Positions 1 to 9,775 of a DNA stretch of 64,000 nucleotides are shown here, piece after piece (positions within the stretch are counted from its first letter, which is position 1; each line of letters opens with the position of its first letter). The notes under the pieces were generated by a model, which did no database searches, had not been told where the DNA came from, and saw only the letters and a program-made list of their open reading frames with translations. This DNA comes from an uncultured Pseudomonadales bacterium. Its GTDB lineage: Bacteria > Pseudomonadota > Gammaproteobacteria > Pseudomonadales > Cellvibrionaceae. Where the stretch lies: positions 1-64,000 of the forward strand of contig CANLTI010000009.1 of NCBI GenBank assembly GCA_947494095.1, given 5' to 3'. Both the position numbers and the translations under genes were made by a program.

Positions 1-262
1 ACCTAACGGCAAGAAAAGAGCTTAAATTAGGCTCTAAGCGCTCTTTTTGACTTAAATATGCTCAAGATGATTATTACGTCACCTTGAAAGGGCTGGGCAT
101 CAAACCTTATGACGCCAGTACTGTGCGGTTTTTGCTTGTCAGGTTTGTCGCAGGAGCGCGGATGAGCTATTGCTTTATGGTTTGGTGTGTCCATTGAGTG
201 GCGATCCGCTTTTTTGTGACTATGAGGTTTGGCTGGGTCAGCGCTTACGGAGCAAAACCTAA
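1..262 (+). pseudogene. possible degraded 3' end of an unidentified coding sequence
   Basis: No intact gene is seen here, but two plus-strand reading frames look protein-like. The frame opening near position 51 encodes about 48 codons, including a DDYYVTLKGLGIKPYD stretch. The frame ending with TAA at 260-262 encodes about 50 codons, including GLVCPLSGDPLFCDYEVW. Joining them needs a frameshift near the T-run at 129-133, and an in-frame TGA precedes the first. This pattern fits a decayed gene, or sequence error, more than chance, but I do not recognise the family. The second frame overlaps the 3' end of the convergent acetyltransferase gene by 18 bp. Weakly supported. Confidence 0.2.
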
Positions 263-721
263 AGGTTTACTGATAGGCTTGTGTAGGATGTTTGCGCTGT
301 AAAAACTATCGCCTGTCACGGTGAAATTGTGTTTTAAATAAAACCCAAGAGCATCGAGCTGTGCATTAGCGGTCAGTTCGCTCATGCCAGCGTGCATAGC
401 TGAGCGGCTTACAGCTTTCATTAGGGCATTGCCAATACCTTGATTGCGGTAGTGTTTGAGTACTGCCATGCGCGTGAGCTTATAGTGTTTAACAAGCCGT
501 GCAGTCCCTACAGGTGTGCCGTTGTAATAAGCGATAAAGTGTTGCGAGTCTTGCTCTTGACCGTCCCACTCTAGGTGTGGGGGTACCTTTTGCTCTTTAA
601 TAAAGACTTGTTCGCGAATAGACTCGAGCGCCGAAGCGTCTGCGGGCCAGCGCACTTGGCGCACCTTAACAATAGGCGTTAAGGTCGGCGGGTTAAGGCA
701 GGTTGAGGTATCCATGGTCAA
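245..721 (-). CDS. GNAT family N-acetyltransferase (ElaA-like)
   Basis: A 158-aa protein of the Gcn5-related N-acetyltransferase fold, expected to transfer acetyl from acetyl-CoA to an amine on an unknown small molecule or protein. The N-terminal half carries the signature FIKEQKVPPHLEWDG (residues 40-54), found in many uncharacterised single-domain GNATs related to ElaA. The acetyl-CoA pyrophosphate loop is YRNQGIGNALM (91-101), and a C-terminal LGFYLKHNF motif (125-133) completes the fold. The start used overlaps the 3' end of roxA by 29 bp. The first 19 residues look unlike the family, so a later start (GTG codon 20, near 664) is possible. Overlap with roxA suggests co-transcription. Substrate cannot be told from sequence. 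Confidence 0.85.
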   Translation of the reverse strand: MTMDTSTCLNPPTLTPIVKVRQVRWPADASALESIREQVFIKEQKVPPHLEWDGQEQDSQHFIAYYNGTPVGTARLVKHYKLTRMAVLKHYRNQGIGNALMKAVSRSAMHAGMSELTANAQLDALGFYLKHNFTVTGDSFYSANILHKPISKPLGFAP

Positions 722-1907
722 TCCACTGGGTTATGACGGCATGATCATCCGCCGAATAATGTTGAGGCTCGATGGCCGCATAGTTACAAAGTGCACACGC
801 TAAGGTTAGACTTGTTTGCCAACTTTGCCCATTAATGAAAACAGTCGCTTGTGCGTTTTTAGTGGGGTTTTCTGGGTTTGTAGTCGTGCTGTTATGGCGC
901 GAATAACTGCTTGTATTCTGAGGCTTTAGAGTGTCAGGGTTCACGGTATAGGCCGCGCGGACATTAGCGGCGAGCACAAGGTGGTCGGCGTTAAATTCAC
1001 CGGTTGTGACATCGGGGGCGCAGCGCTTTTCTTCGGTGAGGTGGCACCCTAGCCACTGCCCTACACGCTCTGGTGTAAAGTAGCTGCGGCAGCGCTCAGC
1101 AATTTGCGCAATGACCTGCTGTGTGATTTCGCCACCTAAATTTGCTTGTAAATTGACAGGGTCGCGATAGCGTATATCAGCGCTGAGCTCACTAGCAATA
1201 TCTTGGCTAAGGTCTAATAAAATATCACTATAGCTCGGTGCTCTAAAGCCTATTGAGTAGGTGGTGCAGTCGTCTGTTGCGGCAATGCCCCAGTGTGCAA
1301 TATTGGCCGGTATATAAAGTAAGTCGCCAGGTTGGGCTAAATACTGTGTTTGCGTATCAAATTCGGTCAGTATTTTTAATGGACAGTCGGTCAATAGGGG
1401 CGATTGCTCGCTACATTTTTGCCCTATCTGCCAGTGCCGGTTACCCGTACCTTGCAATAAAAACACATCATAGTAATCAAAATGCGGCCCCACACTACCG
1501 CCGGTTGGCGCAATACTGGCCATAATGTCATCGACCCGCCAATGCGGTAAAAACTTAAATTGCTGGAGAAGATCGTGTATCTCTGGGCAAATTTGGTCAA
1601 GGGCTTGAATGAGTAAGGTGAAGTGACTCGGCGGCAATGTGGCAAAGCGCTCTTCGGCCAAAGGACCGTGCTCGAGCTGCCATTGACTCTTTAATGGGTT
1701 TTTGCCGGTTTGTTCAATAATGAGTCGAGATTCAATGCTTTCTTCTAGGGCGAGGCCTGCTAGCTCATTACCATCAAGTGGAGCTTGCCAGTGGGCGAGT
1801 GCATTTTTGATAAACAGTGGTTTTTGTTGCCAGTAGTCACGTAAAAAGTCTTGTACGGGCATGTCACCTAAGTGGGTGAGTGGCTTTATGGTCGTGTTTT
1901 TTTGCAT
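693..1907 (-). CDS. roxA: 50S ribosomal protein uL16 arginine 3-hydroxylase (ROX-type JmjC oxygenase)
   Basis: A 404-aa Fe(II)/2-oxoglutarate oxygenase of the YcfD/RoxA family, which hydroxylates an arginine of ribosomal protein uL16. The JmjC cupin core shows the iron triad: His142 and Asp144 in GPHFDYYDVF, and His205 in IPANIAHWG. Arg222 in YSIGFRAPS is placed to bind 2-oxoglutarate. The N-terminal QQKPLFIKNAL segment is typical of the family, and the C-terminal part corresponds to the dimerisation and winged-helix region. Length matches a full ROX protein. A serine/threonine/asparagine-rich stretch (about residues 325-350) is a likely linker insertion. It lies downstream of purB, separated by a hairpin terminator, and overlaps the GNAT gene. 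Confidence 0.93.
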   Translation of the reverse strand: MQKNTTIKPLTHLGDMPVQDFLRDYWQQKPLFIKNALAHWQAPLDGNELAGLALEESIESRLIIEQTGKNPLKSQWQLEHGPLAEERFATLPPSHFTLLIQALDQICPEIHDLLQQFKFLPHWRVDDIMASIAPTGGSVGPHFDYYDVFLLQGTGNRHWQIGQKCSEQSPLLTDCPLKILTEFDTQTQYLAQPGDLLYIPANIAHWGIAATDDCTTYSIGFRAPSYSDILLDLSQDIASELSADIRYRDPVNLQANLGGEITQQVIAQIAERCRSYFTPERVGQWLGCHLTEEKRCAPDVTTGEFNADHLVLAANVRAAYTVNPDTLKPQNTSSYSRHNSTTTNPENPTKNAQATVFINGQSWQTSLTLACALCNYAAIEPQHYSADDHAVITQWIDHGYLNLP

Positions 1908-1981
1908 AATGATAGGCCGCGGCCGCTACGACCCAGGGCTTATGGGAGTCGATGTTGCAAGCCATAATGTTTAAGAATCAA

Positions 1982-2011
1982 AAAAGCCCTTATCACAATC
2001 AAAGGGCTTTT
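1982..2011. terminator. intrinsic terminator between purB and roxA
   Basis: Perfect 10-bp inverted repeat (AAAAGCCCTT at 1982-1991, AAGGGCTTTT at 2002-2011) with a 10-nt loop. Flanking A and T runs would give a U-rich tail on either strand. It lies downstream of purB on the minus strand and before roxA. Confidence 0.75.
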
Positions 2012-2014
2012 CGT

Positions 2015-2053
2015 GCATTAGAGTCTTAATGCGGGGCATTAAGGCTCTAATGC
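2015..2053. repeat. long hairpin (18-bp arms, one mismatch) after purB
   Basis: GCATTAGAG-T-CTTAATGC (2015-2032) pairs with GCATTAAG-G-CTCTAATGC (2036-2053) around a 3-nt GGG loop, leaving a single T/G mismatch. There is no T-run, so it is not a classical terminator. It sits between the purB stop and the terminator at 1982-2011, and could act as a 3' mRNA stabiliser. Confidence 0.7.
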
Positions 2054-2112
2054 TTAAAAGGCGCTTAGCGTTTGTGCGTTCAAGCTAGGCCCTGTCGCTT
2101 AAGAAGTGGTGG

Positions 2113-3576
<1,464 letters not shown>

Positions 3577-4866
3577 TTAGCGAGTATCTTTTTCGCCTTG
3601 AGCATGTTGATATAAAAAACCACGGATAATACGTGTTAGGCGATGCTCGCCTTTTTGGTCGACACTTGCACTATTAATTGTGCGCGTCACATAAACAGGC
3701 ACCTCGCTATTGGCCAGTGCTTTTTTACGTGCATTGAGCTGTTGCGCGGCCCTGACTGAGTGCTGGTGAAAGTGCTGTGTGTGAATGTCTAGCAAAGGGA
3801 CCGGCAGTGCGGCTAGCGCAGTAGGAATATCGAGCTCAGGAGTTTCTGTTAGGTGGTGCTCTGCATTAATAATAATGAATGCGCGTAAAGGGTGTTGCAA
3901 GACGATGTCGTCAGGGGTTGCATCGATAAGCGAGTCGTCGGCCTCTAGCGCTTGTAAAAAGCGTAGTGCGCGGGCTGCGCCGATGCCCTCGGCAATAATC
4001 ACATTATTGAATTGTGATTGTGCCTGCAAATAATTTATCCCAGCACCAATACGGGCTAAGGCGAGAGGCTCTACGGGCGCTATGATCGGTGCGTCGGGTG
4101 TTGCGTCTTCGATTGATGTGTCTGCATTGGCGTTCTCGGAGCCGGCTGGTGTGTTATCGGGGTTTTGGTATACCGTATCTTGTTCGTTGGGGGTGGGTGG
4201 CACTGCCAGTGCGCTATCTTCTGTCTCTGTTTCGGGGGGTTCTGTGATTTCTTCTGTAGTTTCTGTAGTTGTATCAGTGCCGGTGGCTGGGGTTGATTGC
4301 GGGAGAGGTAAAGGTGCGGGCCTAGCGGGAGGGAGTATGCGATGTTGCGCGGGCAGGCTAATGGCGAGTGTGGCCCAGCCATTAGCACTTAAATAGTGAT
4401 GCAAATTGGCAATGGTTTGTTGCTCACCGGGGTTGGTGTTGTGATTCGGGATAATTAACGCAGCGCCTTTGGGGGAGCCGCTATGCTCAGGATACCAAGT
4501 GGCTAAAAAGGTCTCGCCGAGTGCGTTGAGCCACACAGCGGTACTAGGCTGCATTTCTGTCGCAATTAATGCACTTTGCTTCGCTTGGGTATACCGATAA
4601 GTGCTGGGTGGCCCAAGGGGCTTAGCGGGTGCCTGAGTACTATCGGTTGCCTCTGTTTTTTTTTCGGCTGTTTCTTGAGTGTTTTCGGGGGGGGCGTCTG
4701 GGGTATCTGCTGCCGTGTCAGTGGCGGTATCCTGCGCGGTGGTGGGTGTTGCTGGTGGCGTGCCTTGCTCATTTTGCGCAAGCGCGTAACCCGTTAACAT
4801 CCAAGCAGATGCCGCGATAAAAAATCGAGTAGTGATCAATAAAACTGTAAAAGGCTGGAAAGGCAT
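3577..4866 (-). CDS. exported DUF3530 (alpha/beta-hydrolase-like) protein with Pro/Thr/Glu-rich linker
   Basis: About 429 aa from the preferred ATG at 4866, which begins a normal signal peptide (hydrophobic core, then ALA before Gln). A longer in-frame start at 4971 would add 35 residues and spoil it. Two blocks of DUF3530 sequence are present. The first has ALIIPNHNTNPGEQQTIANLHHYLSANGW, and the second has NNVIIAEGIGAARALRFLQAL, resembling a nucleophile-elbow region with Gly in place of a clear Ser. Low-complexity Thr/Pro/Glu/Asp/Ala segments follow the signal peptide and split the two blocks. Probably periplasmic; function unknown. It is transcribed divergently from cysB. Confidence 0.8.
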   Translation of the reverse strand: MPFQPFTVLLITTRFFIAASAWMLTGYALAQNEQGTPPATPTTAQDTATDTAADTPDAPPENTQETAEKKTEATDSTQAPAKPLGPPSTYRYTQAKQSALIATEMQPSTAVWLNALGETFLATWYPEHSGSPKGAALIIPNHNTNPGEQQTIANLHHYLSANGWATLAISLPAQHRILPPARPAPLPLPQSTPATGTDTTTETTEEITEPPETETEDSALAVPPTPNEQDTVYQNPDNTPAGSENANADTSIEDATPDAPIIAPVEPLALARIGAGINYLQAQSQFNNVIIAEGIGAARALRFLQALEADDSLIDATPDDIVLQHPLRAFIIINAEHHLTETPELDIPTALAALPVPLLDIHTQHFHQHSVRAAQQLNARKKALANSEVPVYVTRTINSASVDQKGEHRLTRIIRGFLYQHAQGEKDTR

Positions 4867-4971
4867 ATATTGACACGTTTGTAGAGAGTTACTACAAAGA
4901 TAGCAGGTGTTTAAGTTAAAGGGTTTGCGACAAAAGAGTAGAAAGGGGTTGGCAAATTGTTGGGTTTCCAT

Positions 4972-5235
4972 CTATTCTTGAATAGAATATTTTTATGCTT
5001 CTTATGCGTTTTTCATGTACGTTAATTGTATGTTGGGCGCTTTTCTTGAAGGTTAATGAGACTTTATGATGATTCTAACGGCGTTTTTTTGTGTGTAACA
5101 TGTCATATTTTGTCTATTGATAAGTAGCTTTGGTTGATGAATGTTTATCTGTTTGTCAGTGTTTGTGGGTCAAGCCGTTGCATATGCTTGGGCGATGTTA
5201 ATTTAATTACTTTTGCCGCCAATCGGAGGGCATAA
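4972..5235. promoter_or_regulatory. divergent intergenic region upstream of cysB
   Basis: AT-rich 264 bp between the DUF3530 gene and cysB. It must hold the cysB promoter; AATCGGAGGGCATAA just before 5236 provides a strong ribosome binding site. I could not identify a particular -10/-35 pair or a CysB site with confidence. Confidence 0.45.
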
Positions 5236-6210
<975 letters not shown>

Positions 6211-6355
6211 TCTTAGTCTTGAGCCGCTGGCTGGGCGTTTCCGTTTATAGCAGGTCGGTTTCGTTGTGAACGCTGGCGCTCATTGCAATGGTGGCATCTG
6301 ATGATAGCGGTATATTATGACAACGGTATATTGCGATCATTCATTGCGATTGCTA

Positions 6356-6802
6356 CTACTCGCAGCTTTCTCGTATTGCTTGTTGCGAGCTTTTAATTTC
6401 GTTGAGTATTTGTGCTTTTTCGAGATAATAAAACCCGCCTTGTGTATCTTGCATGCGAATGCGTGAGCCAGAATTTAAGGTTTTGAGGCGTTCTCTCTCT
6501 GCACTGCAGCGCTTGGGGTCTAAGTGCTTAGCATTAGGGTCGGCCGCTACTTTTAGTGGCCCAGACAATTGCTCAGGCGCAGTATCGTTGCTGCTGTCTT
6601 CTTGCGGGGCTTCTTTTGCTTGGGTTTTAATTTTAATCGTTTGAACCGACGCCGCTTCAGCCGTTTGTGGTGGCCGCTCAGAAAAGTGCGAAACTCCGTT
6701 TTCATCTACCCATTTATAATATTCGCCGGCCAGCACGCTAAGGCTTAAGCTCGATGCTATGACAGACAGCGCGATAATGGCAGTGGTTTTTATTGGATAC
6801 AT
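6356..6802 (-). CDS. exported DUF4124 domain protein
   Basis: A 148-aa protein with a signal peptide (cleavage likely after VLA-G) followed by a DUF4124 domain: YYKWVDENGVSHFSERPP at about residues 28-45. This domain binds no known ligand and occurs in many small periplasmic proteins of gammaproteobacteria. The remainder is a charged linker and a C-terminal region with two cysteines. Function is unknown. It is flanked by the cysB 3' end and a large stem-loop downstream of the tolC-like gene. Confidence 0.8.
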   Translation of the reverse strand: MYPIKTTAIIALSVIASSLSLSVLAGEYYKWVDENGVSHFSERPPQTAEAASVQTIKIKTQAKEAPQEDSSNDTAPEQLSGPLKVAADPNAKHLDPKRCSAERERLKTLNSGSRIRMQDTQGGFYYLEKAQILNEIKSSQQAIRESCE

Positions 6803-6874
6803 GGCTTTTGCCTCGTTATCTTTAAAGGTAGGGTGCGGTTTGAGTTTTGGCTAGCGCGCTACCTTAGTGTTTGA

Positions 6875-6917
6875 CCCTCTTGAGCCCATGTTATAGAAAG
6901 CTATGGGCTCAAGAGGG
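6875..6917. terminator. 15-bp perfect stem-loop downstream of tolC-like gene
   Basis: CCCTCTTGAGCCCAT (6875-6889) pairs perfectly with ATGGGCTCAAGAGGG (6903-6917) across a 13-nt loop. It lies 39 bp past the stop of the minus-strand tolC-like gene. No T-tract follows on either strand, so it is terminator-like or an mRNA 3'-end stabiliser rather than a canonical intrinsic terminator. Confidence 0.55.
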
Positions 6918-6955
6918 GAGTGGTACATGCCAAAGCATACCTTAAATGCGCGACA

Positions 6956-8329
6956 TTAGCTTCGCTGTTCAGCGGTTAGGCCAACCAATTGCTCTTTATT
7001 GAGCCATTGATCTAGCTGGATAAGGTCGGTTGCAGACAGCGTGCCGGCAGCTTGCTTTAGGCGCAGCCCAGACAGTACGTAATCGTAAAGGGCCCCTAAA
7101 AAGTCTCGTTTTGTGGCATATACTTTGCGCTGGGCATCGAGCACGTTGACAAGGTTGCGTGTGCCCACATCATAGCCTGCCTTGGTGGCTTCTAGAGCGC
7201 TTTCACTCGATATTATCGCTTGTTGGCGCGCCTGTACAGTGGCTACGCCGGTATTAACACGCTGGTGTAGCGAGCGCGTGTCTTGGGTCACTTTGCGCTC
7301 TATTTGGCTCACGGTTTCTTGGGCGGCCACTTTCTGGTAAGCCGCTTGTTGGCGCTGTGCCGAAACGCGATTACCGCTATAAAGAGGTAAGCTCAGTGTT
7401 AGCGCAACATTAGTCCCAACAGAGGTGCTAATATTTTGCTCAGCAATGCCGTCATTTGATCGATCGGTGTAGCCTACGGTGGCATTAAGTGTAGGTAGGT
7501 GGCCGCTGCGCTGTACTTTGTAGTTTGCTTGCGCTGCGGTGAGCTGGATTTTTGCGCTATGTAACTCAAGGTTTGTGTTTTTTGCCATGGTGACCCACTC
7601 GGTTCTTGCTAGTGGGGTAGGCGGTGTGACAGGAAAGTTATTTTTTAGTGGTGCAACCTCTTTATGCGCTTTACCGGTTAATACTTCTAAGGCTTCAAAG
7701 GCAATCACCAGGTCGCCCTCTAGCGTCAGTCTATTCGCTTTGGCTGAGTCGAATTCGGCTTGTGCTTCATGAACTTCGGTGATGGCGGTCAGGCCTACTT
7801 CAAAGCGTTGCTTGGTTTGCTCAAGGCTGTGCGAAAGCGCGTCTTCTTCGGCGACGGCGGTTTCTAAATCGTCGACGGCCTTGAGGCTGTCAAAGTAAGC
7901 CTCTGCGGTACGTAAAATAAGGTTTTGCTGCTCAATGCCAAAGTTTGCTTCGCTTAAGGTGGCATTGGATTGGCTTTGCTTGTAGCTATACCAGCTGGCA
8001 GCATTAAACAGTGGCTGAGAAAGCGTGACACCATAGGTTGTTGTATCGGTTTCAATGTCAAAAGAGTTGCTGTTGTTTTGCGTGCCATCACCGTTAAATT
8101 CGCTATAGCTGGCTTCGGCATTAATTTGCGGGAGCAAGCCGGACAACCCAATGTTTTTGCTGAGTTTGCCCGAGTTTAAGCTGGCCTGAGCGACTTTAAA
8201 CTGTGCATCATTTTTAAGGGCGAGTTGGTAAATTTCGGCCAGTGACTCACTGTGACTCACATTGGGTATAATAAAGCTTGCAGAGGTAATTATGCCTAGT
8301 AATTGATGTTTGCTAGGGAGTTTAAACAT
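6956..8329 (-). CDS. tolC: TolC family outer-membrane efflux/secretion channel
   Basis: Outer-membrane trimeric channel subunit used by tripartite efflux pumps and type I secretion. From ATG 8329 (AAGGA eight bases upstream) it is 457 aa with a signal peptide ending near VSHS. A start ten codons upstream is also in frame but less well placed. Two outer-membrane efflux repeats are visible: the first from SLAEIYQLALKNDAQFKVAQASL, the second from LARTEWVTMAKNTNLELHSAKIQL. The C-terminal GYDVGTRNLVNVLDAQRKVYATKRDF is the TolC hallmark. No fusion protein or inner-membrane pump is adjacent, as expected for the shared TolC exit duct. Confidence 0.92.
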   Translation of the reverse strand: MFKLPSKHQLLGIITSASFIIPNVSHSESLAEIYQLALKNDAQFKVAQASLNSGKLSKNIGLSGLLPQINAEASYSEFNGDGTQNNSNSFDIETDTTTYGVTLSQPLFNAASWYSYKQSQSNATLSEANFGIEQQNLILRTAEAYFDSLKAVDDLETAVAEEDALSHSLEQTKQRFEVGLTAITEVHEAQAEFDSAKANRLTLEGDLVIAFEALEVLTGKAHKEVAPLKNNFPVTPPTPLARTEWVTMAKNTNLELHSAKIQLTAAQANYKVQRSGHLPTLNATVGYTDRSNDGIAEQNISTSVGTNVALTLSLPLYSGNRVSAQRQQAAYQKVAAQETVSQIERKVTQDTRSLHQRVNTGVATVQARQQAIISSESALEATKAGYDVGTRNLVNVLDAQRKVYATKRDFLGALYDYVLSGLRLKQAAGTLSATDLIQLDQWLNKEQLVGLTAEQRS

Positions 8330-8437
8330 GGAGAGTTCCTTGAGATTAATAATGGTCAAAGTGTGGCATTGTTATTGATAGTACTGTATCTGTATAGCTG
8401 TATTCGCACGGCTGTAAGCTGCGATATTTTTGTTGTG

Positions 8438-8770
8438 TTATACAAAAGTGTCGATGGTTGAGCCCACTGTGTTGGCAACGTGTACATTATTGTAAGCGCT
8501 ATTGGTAAAGGCTGGGCGTGCTGAATGAGGTGTATAGATACGCGATGCATCTAAAAGTTGCGCGTCATCTTTAACAGGTGTGGCTTCTATAGTACGAATA
8601 GGCGTATGAGGCTGGGGCTCGACAGTGTGCGCCTTGATTGTGGTGCCAGAGTTTGGTGTGTTGGGTTTGGGCGCTAGCGTGTGCGCTTGCTCGCCCTCAA
8701 TGATGATAGGTTGACGGGCACGCGAGGTTGTTGGCCCAATATAATGACTTTCATTAATTGTAAAGCTCAT
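8438..8770 (-). CDS. uncharacterised 110-aa protein
   Basis: A 110-residue reading frame directly upstream of the tolC-like gene, ATG start, with only a distant AAGG (about 14 nt) as ribosome site. It has no signal peptide, membrane segment or known motif. It is rich in Thr, His and Pro in the middle and ends in TIDTFV. The sequence starts MSFTINESHYIGPTTS. Composition looks coding rather than shadow-like, because no other frame competes here. I do not recognise the family. Its position 108 bp upstream of tolC hints at co-transcription but says nothing of function. Confidence 0.45.
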   Translation of the reverse strand: MSFTINESHYIGPTTSRARQPIIIEGEQAHTLAPKPNTPNSGTTIKAHTVEPQPHTPIRTIEATPVKDDAQLLDASRIYTPHSARPAFTNSAYNNVHVANTVGSTIDTFV

Positions 8771-8869
8771 TGTAAAGCCCGCCTTATGACATCAATCCGT
8801 TAGTATAGACGGTATGTATTGTACGGCTATTGGTGATATTGTCCAATACTCAGGGCGTGAATACACCAG

Positions 8870-9040
8870 CAAAAAGCCCCTTTTAGCGAGGCTAAAAGGG
8901 GCTTTGAATTTATCCGTCCTCTGGGTTACGGCTCCCGTTAAGCTCCTGACTCCTGTATTGGCTTCATGCCGCACGTGCCCTGTGCTGTTTGCTTTATCCA
9001 AAGCGGTCCTGTCCCTTTTATACTCCATTGTTATGTTCAT
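8870..9040 (-). ncRNA. candidate small RNA ending in an intrinsic terminator
   Basis: A minus-strand transcript would end at the perfect hairpin 8873-8905 plus its T-run, yet no recognisable gene lies upstream of that terminator before the YdcH-like gene, about 380 bp away. The block 8905-9030 is GC-richer than its AT-rich flanks and contains short self-complementary segments such as ACGGGAGCCGT. A 5' end could lie near TATAAA (about 9015-9020 on the minus strand), but no good -35 was found. Known families (6S RNA, GEMM riboswitch) do not fit. Inference only. Confidence 0.3.
8873..8905 (-). terminator. strong intrinsic terminator (minus strand)
   Basis: Perfect 15-bp stem AAAGCCCCTTTTAGC / GCTAAAAGGGGCTTT with a 3-nt GAG loop. 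On the minus strand the second arm runs into five T residues, the classical Rho-independent form. Confidence 0.85.
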
Positions 9041-9042
9041 AA

Positions 9043-9069
9043 CCTTAAGTGTTAGCGATTAACTTAAGG
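9043..9069. repeat. 8-bp inverted repeat CCTTAAGT / ACTTAAGG
   Basis: CCTTAAGT (9043-9050) and ACTTAAGG (9062-9069) face each other across 11 bp, upstream of the candidate small RNA on the minus strand. Operator or 5' hairpin are both possible. Confidence 0.4.
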
Positions 9070-9286
9070 GCTGCACTCAAAAAAACTTATTCAAAAATGA
9101 CATTTTAAAAAAATCACTGAAAGTGTTCGTTAAAAGGCATCTGTGATAGCGTAACGATTGAAAAAAGAGGCTCCAATGAGCTGATTCAACCCCGTCTCCT
9201 GCTGCCTATTAGTAAGAGTGTAGGTGCTAAGCATGGAGGGGTGTCGATTTACGTGTCATGCCAGTATCAATGGCGCTATTTTGAGA

Positions 9287-9532
9287 TTAAGCGGTTTCTG
9301 ATTTTTGAATCATGCCAAACAGAGTGTCTTTGGCGTGCAGTCGTTTGACTTTAAGCGACTCCAGATACTCATCTGAGGTGTTTTCGACACCTTGCTCGAT
9401 ACGATGTATGGCTTTGTCGACTGTGTGGTATTCGTCAAATATTTTTGCAAAGTGGGCGTCGTGCATTTTGAGTGTATGGATGGTTTCTTTATGATCGGGT
9501 AATTCGTTAACTAAACTATGGTTTTCAATCAT
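9287..9532 (-). CDS. YdcH-like DUF465 family small protein
   Basis: An 81-aa all-helical protein of the DUF465 (YdcH) family. The family pattern is clear: FDEYHTVDKAIHRIEQGVENTSDEYLESLKVKRLHAKDTLFGMI (residues 32-75), which folds as a two-helix hairpin. No enzymatic residues are expected, and the cellular role is not established. Its ATG at 9532 follows GAGACCC; no stronger ribosome site is seen. It stands alone between a non-coding region and a short-repeat stretch. Confidence 0.85.
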   Translation of the reverse strand: MIENHSLVNELPDHKETIHTLKMHDAHFAKIFDEYHTVDKAIHRIEQGVENTSDEYLESLKVKRLHAKDTLFGMIQKSETA

Positions 9533-9642
9533 GGGGGTCTCTTTTATGATAGATGAATTGGGTCGATTTAACGCGATAGCCTGTACGGTGAAAATATGTA
9601 ATGTGTAAAAACTTAAAGTGCACAGAGTGTATTGGCATCGAC

Positions 9643-9714
9643 AATGGCCGTGTCATTATATGTGTTGGTATTATTATCGATGTTAGTGTCATTATCGGCG
9701 TTAATATCATTATC
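9643..9714 (-). repeat. four degenerate 18-bp tandem repeats
   Basis: Read on the minus strand, four consecutive 18-bp units start at 9714: GATAATGATATTAACGCC, GATAATGACACTAACATC, GATAATAATACCAACACA and TATAATGACACGGCCATT. One frame translates to Asp/Asn-rich hexapeptides (DNDINA, DNDTNI), but that frame has no ATG and only about 45 codons, so it is listed as a DNA repeat. Confidence 0.6.
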
Positions 9715-9775
9715 ATAGTGCAGTGTTGGTGGTCCCTTTTGATTTGGCGCAAATTAATCGCTGAATATAACGGGG

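Larger units (their letters stand above)
8771..9286. other. 516-bp intergenic region with a strong minus-strand terminator
   Basis: No supported protein gene. It contains the terminator at 8873-8905, an inverted repeat at 9043-9069, and a GC-richer block (about 8905-9030) that may be a small RNA. Short frames on both strands run straight through the terminator hairpin and are judged spurious. Confidence 0.5.

Noticed and set aside
4080..4396. Three frames of about 100 aa on both strands within the DUF3530 gene
   Set aside because: They overlap its low-complexity Thr/Glu/Pro segment; composition bias leaves other frames open.
8905..9030. Resemblance of GCACAGGGCA to the cyclic-di-GMP-I (GEMM) riboswitch
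   Set aside because: Only the short GCACAGGGCA match was found. The second conserved strand and tetraloop/receptor elements are missing, and no gene follows on that strand at the right distance.
8792..9040. Minus-strand 82-aa frame, and an 82-aa plus-strand frame opposite it (8814-9062)
   Set aside because: Both read through the perfect terminator hairpin at 8873-8905, and neither has protein-like composition or a ribosome site.
9525..9752. Minus-strand 75-aa frame upstream of the YdcH-like gene
   Set aside because: It is rich in Ile, Met, His and Thr because it reads the 18-bp repeats in a non-preferred frame. No ribosome site and no family resemblance.
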